Assembly (NCBI GenBank): GCA_002499085.1
Contig: DAKD01000024.1
Location: 17,210 to 68,479 of the forward strand
Direction of reading: 5' to 3'
DNA length: 51,270 nucleotides
Source of the DNA: Methanomassiliicoccales archaeon UBA280
GTDB lineage: Archaea > Thermoplasmatota > Thermoplasmata > SG8-5
This document shows positions 6,550 through 13,556 of this stretch, piece after piece. The notes below the pieces were generated by a model. That model did not search any database and was not told the origin of the DNA. It saw nothing but the letters and a program-made list of their open reading frames with translations. The position numbers and the translations under genes were made by a program. Numbering within the stretch: position 1 is the stretch's first letter; each line of letters opens with the position of its first letter.

Positions 6550-9138
6550 TTGGCAGGCGTGTCGAAACCGGGCCTGCTCGCAGGCCTCCTGGAAACTGTG
6601 CTGCAGGACAACAGGGCGTTGTTTCTCGAACTCAACATAGGCAATGTCATATCCAGGTTCAAGCGGGAGAATCCTTTGCTTTCCGGCCTCGCGGTGAGCG
6701 ATGATCTGGAACTCGACGCGGCCAGCCTTTCCGACGTTCCCGAGGCGGCAGAAGCCATCAGCGTTCTGATATTCACGATAAGGGAGTTCCTCGAAATATT
6801 CGTGGGCTCGGCCGAGGCTGACAAGCGCATAGGCACCTCGGTAAGCAAATATTGCAAGTCCGCGGGGCAGGAGAACGCCGGCATCCTGGCCGATGCATTT
6901 CCCGAGATTTTCAGGATCGGAATTGAAAGCCCCGAGTCCAGCATCGAGGCCCTCGACGACCTGGGCAAGGTCGGGGCGATATTCCTCCGCCTGCTTTCCA
7001 GGATAGCGGCCGAGAGCCCCGAGGGAAACTCCGCGATATTGGCCAGGGTCAGGAAATGCGACTGCGTGAAATCCGTGTCCGACCTTCTGGATTCGATCGA
7101 GTTCGTTCAAGGCACGCCCGTGAGCGATGCTGTTTCCCAGCTTTCCGCCGCGGTCGAGGATTCAGGGCTTCCCCCGTCAGTCGTCGAGTGGGAGCTCTCG
7201 ACCTTCGGGCGCATACCCGAGGAACTTGGCATACTGTCCGGCATTTTCGGAGGCGCGCTGGCCCAGACCGTGAGATTCGGATGCGGGGCCATAGATTCCC
7301 TGTTGAGGAACGGAATCGGCAAGGCCGACACGCTGATCCTGGAGGGTCCCGGCGGCGTGGAGAAGGAGATTCTGGCAGGCATGTTTGCGAGGGAAGGCCT
7401 TCAGAGAGGGGGCTGCGTCATAGTGGTCAGCATGGGCTGCTCCGACCTTTGCATGCGCAAGAAGCTTCAGACCTCGGGCGTCAACATGGAAGAGGTCGAG
7501 GCGTCGGGGCGGTACATCTTTGTGGACTGGCACTCAAGGCATACCGAACGGATAACCAGCATCGAGGTCTCGGGACGCGTGATAAGGGTGTCCAACGACC
7601 TGACCAATCTGGCAGTGGCCATAGACATGGCCGTTCGCAGCGCCAAGGATTACCCGGCTGTCCGGCTTGTCATGGACATAGTGTCGCCCACATCTGTGAC
7701 CGAGGGATTCGACAGGGTGCATGATTTCCTTAACTCCCTCAGGGCCAAGCTGAAGAATGCGGGATGCGCCGGCCTCGTCCTCATCAACCAGGCTGTGCAT
7801 CCCTCCGACCAGCTGGACATGCTCGAGGACATATTCGACGGCACCATGCGCATAGAGCGGTCCGTGGAGCACGGGAAGGTGCAGTCCTCGTTCCGGATAC
7901 TGTCCTACTCGGGAGGGGGCTTCAGCACGGCCAGGCTCCCGCTCACGGTCACAGCCAGGGGGCTGGAGGTTCTCAACACCGAGTCCGGGAAGGGGCCGGA
8001 GGTGTTCAGGTTCGACCATGACGAGGAGAAGGCCGCAATGGGCCTGCCCGGAATTGAATCCCTTTCCCCGGACGGCCTTCCGGTCGGCAGCTCCTTCCTG
8101 GTCTGGATACCGAGCTCCATGATGCCCGCGGATTATGTCAAGCCCGTGGTAATGGAAGCCCAGAAGGAAGGCCACGCCATACTGCTTGCTCTATCGTCCG
8201 TGAACACGGACACGATCGGGGAATGGATGTCGGAGAACAATCTCAGCGGGAAGGGGCTTATCGACAGGGGATTGCTCCAGATAGTGGACTGGTACGGCCA
8301 GAGAAGCTCCAAGGTCCTGGGCATGGAGATCGACGAGGGGATAGTGAGGACGTCAAAGGACCTCACCCACCTGGGGGTGGGCATAGACATGGCCCTCCGG
8401 AAGATAAGCGAGCAGATGACGTCCCTTGCGGTTCTCGAGGTCATCTCCCCCGCGCTCAGGCTGTTCGACGCCCGCACCGTTTACTCGTTCGCCCAGTCCA
8501 TGAACGCAAAGCTGGCAAGCAGGAATTACACCTCGTTCATGCTGATGGAGAGGGATGCCCACGACCCCCTTATCAGTGCGGCCATCGAGGAACTGTTCGA
8601 CGGAATAATCGACATCAGGAACAATGCCGGGACGCTCGAACTGGGCATACTCAGCATCCGCGGCTGCCATTTCCAGCAGGAGTACAGGCAGCTGACGAAG
8701 GTGAGGGACAGGCTTAGCGTGGACGTTTCCAGGAAGATACCGGACACGGAGATAGTCGAGACGATAGCGGCTCACGGCCTCAATGCCCGCGTGAAGGCCC
8801 TGGAGAGGGAGCTTGAAGAGACTCTCAGGGAGAAGGAGAGGATGGAGAAGCGCCTCAAGGAGCTCACTGGCAAGGAGCTCGAGCTCGACAGGCGGCACTC
8901 GGAGATGCAGGCGACCCTCAACCAGGTCGAGGAGAATATGAGGAAGCAGACTGAAATGCTTGAGGGCAACAGGCACATCCTGGAGCCGGGGCACAGGGAG
9001 GAGATGGTCCGCCTCCTGAAGGTCATGGACGGCATACTCGAGAACCTTCCCCAGGACGTCATAGACTCATTCGCGAGAAGCGACGATTTCAAGCTGTACG
9101 AGAAGATATTGAAGATTTATTTGGAGGGCGGAAAATGA
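6550..9138 (+). CDS. Large protein with two degenerate KaiC-like domains and a coiled coil
   Basis: 862 aa from a TTG start with AGGGGGA 4 nt upstream. Residues 1-230 are a helical domain. About 235-475 is KaiC-like with a weakened P-loop (GPGGVEKE instead of GxxGxGKT). About 490-730 repeats the fold with the P-loop lost (IPSSMMPAD). The two halves share the patterns DLTNLAVAIDMA and DLTHLGVGIDMA. Residues 745-830 form a long coiled coil with Glu/Arg/Lys heptads. Most ATP-binding residues are gone, so a regulatory or scaffolding pseudo-ATPase acting with the intact upstream ATPase is the simplest reading. It overlaps nnr by ATGA. Confidence 0.85.
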   Translation: MAGVSKPGLLAGLLETVLQDNRALFLELNIGNVISRFKRENPLLSGLAVSDDLELDAASLSDVPEAAEAISVLIFTIREFLEIFVGSAEADKRIGTSVSKYCKSAGQENAGILADAFPEIFRIGIESPESSIEALDDLGKVGAIFLRLLSRIAAESPEGNSAILARVRKCDCVKSVSDLLDSIEFVQGTPVSDAVSQLSAAVEDSGLPPSVVEWELSTFGRIPEELGILSGIFGGALAQTVRFGCGAIDSLLRNGIGKADTLILEGPGGVEKEILAGMFAREGLQRGGCVIVVSMGCSDLCMRKKLQTSGVNMEEVEASGRYIFVDWHSRHTERITSIEVSGRVIRVSNDLTNLAVAIDMAVRSAKDYPAVRLVMDIVSPTSVTEGFDRVHDFLNSLRAKLKNAGCAGLVLINQAVHPSDQLDMLEDIFDGTMRIERSVEHGKVQSSFRILSYSGGGFSTARLPLTVTARGLEVLNTESGKGPEVFRFDHDEEKAAMGLPGIESLSPDGLPVGSSFLVWIPSSMMPADYVKPVVMEAQKEGHAILLALSSVNTDTIGEWMSENNLSGKGLIDRGLLQIVDWYGQRSSKVLGMEIDEGIVRTSKDLTHLGVGIDMALRKISEQMTSLAVLEVISPALRLFDARTVYSFAQSMNAKLASRNYTSFMLMERDAHDPLISAAIEELFDGIIDIRNNAGTLELGILSIRGCHFQQEYRQLTKVRDRLSVDVSRKIPDTEIVETIAAHGLNARVKALERELEETLREKERMEKRLKELTGKELELDRRHSEMQATLNQVEENMRKQTEMLEGNRHILEPGHREEMVRLLKVMDGILENLPQDVIDSFARSDDFKLYEKILKIYLEGGK

Positions 9139-10565
9139 TACCGATCTCGGAATCCAGGGTGCTGGACATCAACTCGGCTGAACTGGGCGTTCTCCCGGAA
9201 CAGCTCATGGAGAATGCCGGAAGGGCAGTCGCGGAAGCTGTGAATTCCGAATGCCCGGAAGGCGCTGTGCTGGTGATATGCGGCGGCGGCAACAACGGCG
9301 GGGACGGCGCAGTGGCCGCCAGACACCTGGCCGAGGCCGGAAGGGATGTGACCCTCGCACTCGTCGTGCCTGCCGAAAGGATGAAGAGCCGCCTGCTCAG
9401 AGCGAACCTGGAGAGGCTGCCCGAATCGGTCAAGAGATCGAAAGACCCTGAACCGTCAATGATAAAGGAATTCCGGACAATAGTCGACGCCATGCTGGGC
9501 ACGGGCCTGAGGTCCGCGCCGGAAGAGCCATACTCCTCCTGGATACTGGCAATAAACACATCCAGCGCAAAGGCCGTGTCCGTCGACATACCCAGCGGCC
9601 TCGGCACGGGCTGCGCGGTCATGCCTGCGCTGACAGTGACCTTCCACGACTCCAAGGAGGGCATGGACGGGGAGAACAGCGGGCGGGTTCTCATCGCGGA
9701 CATCGGGATACCGCGCGAGGCTTCCGAGTACTCCGGCCCGGGCGAATTCTGTCTCTACCCGATGCCTGCCAGGAACTCGCACAAGGGCCAGAACGGCCGC
9801 CTGCTGATAATCGGAGGCGGTCCGTACACCGGCGCTCCGGCGCTTTCGGCCTTTGCCGCGCAGGCAGTCGGCGTGGACCTCGTGACCATTGCCACGCCCG
9901 AACCCAGCTTCCAGGTCATCGCGTCCTACAGCCCGAACTTCATTGTCAGGAAACTCGCCGGCGAGGTGCTGGCGCAGGGCCACCTCGAAGCCCTGGCGGC
10001 CATGGCAGCCGAAGCCGATGCCGTGCTGATCGGCCCAGGCCTCGGGCGGGACCCGGAAACTGTTGAAGCCGTGTGCGGATTCCTCTCCGCGAACAAGAAA
10101 CCTGTCATCGTGGACGCGGACGGCCTCTTTGCGCTTTCCCAGTCCAAGGACTTCAGGTTCAGGGTGCCTGCGGCGCTCACCCCCCATGCCAGGGAATTCA
10201 CGCGGCTCGGCGGCTCCAAGCAGCTCGGCCCCGGAGCGGTGGACATGCTCGCCAACAAATACAATTCCATAGTCCTGCTGAAACAGCCGGTCGACATAAT
10301 CTCGGACGGCCGGAGGCACAAGCTCAACCGGACCGGGAACCCGCGCATGACGGTCGGCGGGACAGGCGACGTGCTCGCGGGCATGGTCGCTGGCCTGATG
10401 GCCAAGTCAGTACAGCCGTTCGACGCGGCCAGGATGGGCGCGTACCTGTGCGGAGCGTCAGGGGACCTGGCGTTCGAGAGGGTGGGCATGTCCATGACCG
10501 CGACGGACGTCATCGCCTGCACGCCGACAGTGCTGGGAAGATGTTTGGGGAAGGCCCGGGGTTGA
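9135..10565 (+). CDS. nnr: Bifunctional NAD(P)H-hydrate repair enzyme (epimerase/dehydratase)
   Basis: 476 aa, the normal fused length. The N-terminal domain (1-210) is the YjeF/NnrE epimerase, with ENAGRAVAE and GGGNNGGDGAVAARHL; the latter binds the nucleotide. The C-terminal domain (215-476) is the ADP- or ATP-dependent dehydratase NnrD, with LLIIGGGPYTGAP and the catalytic GGTGDVLAGMVAG. Together they return damaged NAD(P)H hydrates to NAD(P)H. It is the last gene of the operon, overlapping the pseudo-KaiC gene by 4 nt, and a two-hairpin repeat follows. Confidence 0.95.
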   Translation: MIPISESRVLDINSAELGVLPEQLMENAGRAVAEAVNSECPEGAVLVICGGGNNGGDGAVAARHLAEAGRDVTLALVVPAERMKSRLLRANLERLPESVKRSKDPEPSMIKEFRTIVDAMLGTGLRSAPEEPYSSWILAINTSSAKAVSVDIPSGLGTGCAVMPALTVTFHDSKEGMDGENSGRVLIADIGIPREASEYSGPGEFCLYPMPARNSHKGQNGRLLIIGGGPYTGAPALSAFAAQAVGVDLVTIATPEPSFQVIASYSPNFIVRKLAGEVLAQGHLEALAAMAAEADAVLIGPGLGRDPETVEAVCGFLSANKKPVIVDADGLFALSQSKDFRFRVPAALTPHAREFTRLGGSKQLGPGAVDMLANKYNSIVLLKQPVDIISDGRRHKLNRTGNPRMTVGGTGDVLAGMVAGLMAKSVQPFDAARMGAYLCGASGDLAFERVGMSMTATDVIACTPTVLGRCLGKARG

Positions 10566-10630
10566 TTGGTAAACGCCTCTGATATCAGAAGGATGAGAGA
10601 GACGAATCCGTGCAAGAGCTGGGAATACAG

Positions 10631-10757
10631 TACCCCGCCCTTACAGGCGGGGCTTGAAGGGATGCAATGCATACTGTGAAAAGCGCACTCTCATCGATGG
10701 ACAATTACAACCCCGCCCTTACAGGCGGGGCATGCTGCTGAGTGTATGCCCTGCCGG
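10631..10757. repeat. Two-hairpin repeat element, copy A
   Basis: Two identical hairpins CCCCGCC-(cttaca)-GGCGGGG at 10633-10652 and 10711-10730, separated by 58 nt that contain AAGCGCACT, and followed by CATGCTG and TATGCC. The same order occurs at 43781-43910. One further single hairpin lies at 39212-39231. Similar hairpins mark the right ends of IS200/IS605-type elements, but no transposase is present. It may be a non-autonomous mobile element or a structured RNA. It lies just after nnr. Confidence 0.75.
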
Positions 10758-10844
10758 AATTTGCCATCGCCGATGTCGTCAAATCTCGGCCATGCGTCCA
10801 GGTCCATTGCTGCCGGGAAGAGCCGGTCAGGGAGCCGTGACCCC

Positions 10845-10976
10845 ATGATTTGGCTGGTCTGCGAGAAATGCGGCAAGGTGTTCCACCGGAACAGGACTGT
10901 GATGTACGGGAACGGGGCGGAGCTGTGCGCGGCCTGCGCAGGGAGGGGGACCACGCGCGGGATGGGGCCAAGATGA
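10845..10976 (+). CDS. Small zinc-ribbon protein
   Basis: 43 aa: MIWLVCEKCGKVF then GAELCAACAGRG, two CxxC knuckles 21 residues apart as in a zinc ribbon. GGGAG lies 10 nt before the ATG, which is weak. The codons from GAELCAACAGRG onward are repeated near 16655-16713 without the first knuckle, so that copy is a truncated duplicate. It borders the cassette island. Function unknown; a nucleic-acid or protein-binding mini-protein is likely if it is expressed. Confidence 0.5.
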   Translation: MIWLVCEKCGKVFHRNRTVMYGNGAELCAACAGRGTTRGMGPR

Positions 10977-11095
10977 TCGCCATAGCCTTGGCGAGGCTGC
11001 CTCGGGGGGTGAGGAGCAAAATGCGAAGCCTTTTGCGACTAAGCCTAATCTGGGATTAGGCGATAAGGGGGGGAGAGGTGGGGGAGTGGATGTAA
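10891..11095. repeat. Island border repeat, left copy
   Basis: The sequence from GGCGGAGCTGTGCGCGG through TAGCCTTG, and ending in GGGGGAGTGGATGT, recurs at about 16655-16785 with small differences and a shorter middle. Each copy sits directly beyond the 3' end of a minus-strand cassette (11108 and 16800), marking the borders of a tandem duplication. Confidence 0.7.
11043..11061. terminator. Perfect 8-bp stem-loop
   Basis: GCCTAATC-TGG-GATTAGGC, perfectly paired with a 3-nt loop, lies just downstream of the last minus-strand cassette gene (ends 11108) and also after the zinc-ribbon gene. It may help end transcription from either side. It is absent from the copy near 16.7 kb. Confidence 0.4.
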
Positions 11096-11107
11096 ACCAA
11101 AAACGGG

Positions 11108-11371
11108 TCATTTCTGATTTTTCAATTCAAATAATCTTTTTAATCCTGTAATACCTAAAATAATAAAGAAAATGAACAAAATTAAGAGAACAGCGCATAA
11201 AATCAAAGATTTAAATATTTCACCATGTTCATAATAAATTGGTATTCCTTTTAAGAACATAAATATACCAATACCTACTGCACAAAGGGATGATAGACTA
11301 ATTAAACATATAATGAATATATTGGTTTCATCCCGATAAAAAAAGTGTTGTATTCTATTTAGTTTTGACAT
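11108..11371 (-). CDS. Small two-helix membrane protein, cassette 1 partner
   Basis: 87 aa from the ATG at 11371, which has the strong site GGAGGAGG ending 6 nt upstream inside the last Gly codons of the large cassette protein. An in-frame upstream start would give 99 aa but lacks such a site. There are two hydrophobic helices, IFIICLISLSSLCAVGIGIF and a second near residues 55-77, with a short basic C-terminus. It begins right after the TAA of the large gene (11374-11376), so the two are coupled. It is very AT-rich compared with its GC-rich neighbours. No family recognised. Its position suggests a dedicated partner, perhaps protective, of the large protein. Confidence 0.75.
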   Translation of the reverse strand: MSKLNRIQHFFYRDETNIFIICLISLSSLCAVGIGIFMFLKGIPIYYEHGEIFKSLILCAVLLILFIFFIILGITGLKRLFELKNQK

Positions 11372-11373
11372 CG

Positions 11374-12936
11374 TTATCCTCCTCCGATAGGAGTGAGTGA
11401 AACCCATAGTCCAATTCCACTTAATATTAATGCTATCACACCCAATATTTGTATTGGTCCCTTAGGTGCTTTGATTGTTCCATATAACGCTAAGATAAAT
11501 GACCCGAAGCCTAAAAGTGTTAATAGCCCGCTTAAAGTTTTATATTCTTCTTTTCCTGTTTGGTCCGTAGTTAATTCCGCAAGATCATTTACCATCCACC
11601 CAATTAACGCTACGAAGCCCCCTAACATTAATGATGATCCTAGAGCCAAGAGACCAGATGAATCTTCTATTCCCATATATATAAAAGTAACAACACCTAG
11701 GGCGAATTTTGCAATAAATAATACAATAGATAACCATGTTGGAGTATTACATTCTATTCCAAAAAATTCAAATCCATTACGAGCTAAAGACTCCAAATCA
11801 GAAAATGCAAGGTAAGGTAGTTCAACAGAATTCGCACTAGGATTTATTAATTTCACAACAAAATTAATTATAGCTTCTGCTAGAGATTTCATAGCCTCCA
11901 AAAATGGTGATATAAAAGAATAAATATAGTTCATAATATCTGAAAATGGTTGCATGAATTGTAAAAGCCAACCAAGTAATGCATCTTCGATTGCATTTAC
12001 AGTATCTTGAGAAATTGCACCCTTTTCATCAAATTCAGCAAATGCCAGAGTGATTTGAGTCATTAATCTTGCAATATAATTACTGAGTCCATTTTTTATT
12101 GGAGTGATTACAGTATTGATTAATCCCTCAATAATTCCCTTTACCCATTCAACAATCCAATTAACAGCCGCCATCACGCACTCCCACGCCGCGGCGAACA
12201 CCCCGCACACCGCGTTCCAGACATCCCCCAGGAAGTTCGTGAACGAGCCAAGTATCCCGGCCACTTCCTTCTCGTAATAGGCGGTATTACTGGCCTGGTC
12301 CCAGACCGTGACATTGATGTAATACTCGGCGATGACGTCCCCCCAGTAGTCGAGGTCGATTACAGCGTGGTGGACCTGGGCGTACTGCCCTCCTGTGCCG
12401 GTGAACGTCAGGTACGTGTCCCTATCCGTGACTCCGATCACGACCGTGTACGGCGCCACGTCCAGGATGTACGCGTCAATCTCGACCCAGGCATGCTCGC
12501 AGTGCGGGTAGCCCCAGCTCCAGCCCCAGGATTCCTTGGTGTCCCAGATCACGCTCGTGATGACCGGCGGGATGTTCTCCTTGACGAATGGGTTGAACTG
12601 GCTGGAGAGGTACTCGGAGGCGTTGAACTGGGGCTGGCCGAATCCCCCGAACGGGCTGGCGGATAGGTCGGGGCAGGGCTGCGCCGGCGCGTAACCGCCG
12701 GCGTCGGAGTAGTGGATGGCGTGGTAATTCACAAGCACGGGGGCGTCCTCCAGTGGATTGGGAATGTCGAAGGGCGTGAAAAGGGCGGTGGCCGGGACTC
12801 CATAATATGCGCTGGATTCTTCCTCTTTCCATACCCGCCTGGCCACTGCCCTCTTCCTGGGGAACCGGGTCGAACGGCGGTTGTTGGGGAAGGACGGTTG
12901 GATAATTACTCTGAATCTATGCATTAACATCGCCAT
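11374..12936 (-). CDS. Cassette protein 1: constant N-terminus, hydrophobic variable C-terminus
   Basis: 520 aa. Residues 1-257 (12166-12936, GC-rich) nearly match the 18.2-18.95 kb gene: a basic start (PNNRRSTRFPRKRAVARR), a YSDAGGYAPAQP segment, and an Ig-like domain ending VTVWDQASN. Residues 258-520 (AT-rich) are unrelated at DNA level, with an amphipathic helical part and four membrane helices near the end. There is no N-terminal signal peptide, although the Ig-like domain and N-x-T sites suggest an extracellular setting. The ATG has GAGGT 6 nt upstream and overlaps the upstream membrane-protein gene by 20 nt. Function unknown; it could be the effector of a polymorphic cassette or a variable surface protein. 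Confidence 0.8.
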   Translation of the reverse strand: MAMLMHRFRVIIQPSFPNNRRSTRFPRKRAVARRVWKEEESSAYYGVPATALFTPFDIPNPLEDAPVLVNYHAIHYSDAGGYAPAQPCPDLSASPFGGFGQPQFNASEYLSSQFNPFVKENIPPVITSVIWDTKESWGWSWGYPHCEHAWVEIDAYILDVAPYTVVIGVTDRDTYLTFTGTGGQYAQVHHAVIDLDYWGDVIAEYYINVTVWDQASNTAYYEKEVAGILGSFTNFLGDVWNAVCGVFAAAWECVMAAVNWIVEWVKGIIEGLINTVITPIKNGLSNYIARLMTQITLAFAEFDEKGAISQDTVNAIEDALLGWLLQFMQPFSDIMNYIYSFISPFLEAMKSLAEAIINFVVKLINPSANSVELPYLAFSDLESLARNGFEFFGIECNTPTWLSIVLFIAKFALGVVTFIYMGIEDSSGLLALGSSLMLGGFVALIGWMVNDLAELTTDQTGKEEYKTLSGLLTLLGFGSFILALYGTIKAPKGPIQILGVIALILSGIGLWVSLTPIGGG

Positions 12937-13537
12937 TATTTACCTCTAAGTTTTTACTATCCCTCAAAAAATTAAAATTTTTTTCAATTAATTGTTTGTC
13001 TTGAAGAATTTTATTTAATATATCAAAGCTTGAGCGACTTATATCTTTCTTGTCAATAGTAATATACTCACAAGAATTTATGAATTTCTGAAATTTTTCT
13101 TCTTCATTAGTTTCTCCAAATTTTCTGTCACCGATATAGAATATTATACCCTGAAATACTTGTTGATTTATTTTATTATGCCTAACTCCAACGTATGCTA
13201 CATCCTGGAATCGAAGGAACTTATTTTTATTTGTCTTTGGTTCATGAATAATTGATAAGACAATTCCATTTTCATATATTTGAAAACGTGAAGAAAATAT
13301 TCTTTCTTTATATCTAATTGAAATTGTAAACACAGAAGCAATCAAAATTACATTACCAATCAAAGCCACCACAAAATGTTCTAAGTTCACTGATTGATTT
13401 GGAGAAGAAAACCATACATAATTAAATAATATTATCAAATAAATTCCAAAAATAATTATGGCAGTAATGCTATATTTACGGAAATAATATTCGTTATGTG
13501 GTTCTTCATACTCCAACTTACCAAATATTTCTTTCAT
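12917..13537 (-). CDS. Two-helix membrane protein with PH-like domain, cassette 2 partner
   Basis: 206 aa, strongly AT-rich. Two transmembrane helices lie near residues 24-44 and 54-74, then a beta-rich cytoplasmic domain (SRFQIYENGIVL, LRFQDVAYVGV) that looks like a bacterial-type PH domain, then a charged helix. AGGTGAT lies just before the ATG, 19 nt after the stop of the 783-aa cassette protein. The 163-aa gene at 16800 has the same plan with almost no sequence identity. It overlaps the start of cassette gene 1, so both units are probably cotranscribed. Confidence 0.75.
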   Translation of the reverse strand: MKEIFGKLEYEEPHNEYYFRKYSITAIIIFGIYLIILFNYVWFSSPNQSVNLEHFVVALIGNVILIASVFTISIRYKERIFSSRFQIYENGIVLSIIHEPKTNKNKFLRFQDVAYVGVRHNKINQQVFQGIIFYIGDRKFGETNEEEKFQKFINSCEYITIDKKDISRSSFDILNKILQDKQLIEKNFNFLRDSKNLEVNNGDVNA

Positions 13538-13556
13538 TTTATCACCTGTGATATTA

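Noticed and set aside
10691..10954. Minus-strand frame of 87 codons over the two-hairpin element
   Set aside because: It reads through a hairpin and is antisense to the zinc-ribbon frame; it has no ribosome site and no domain features.
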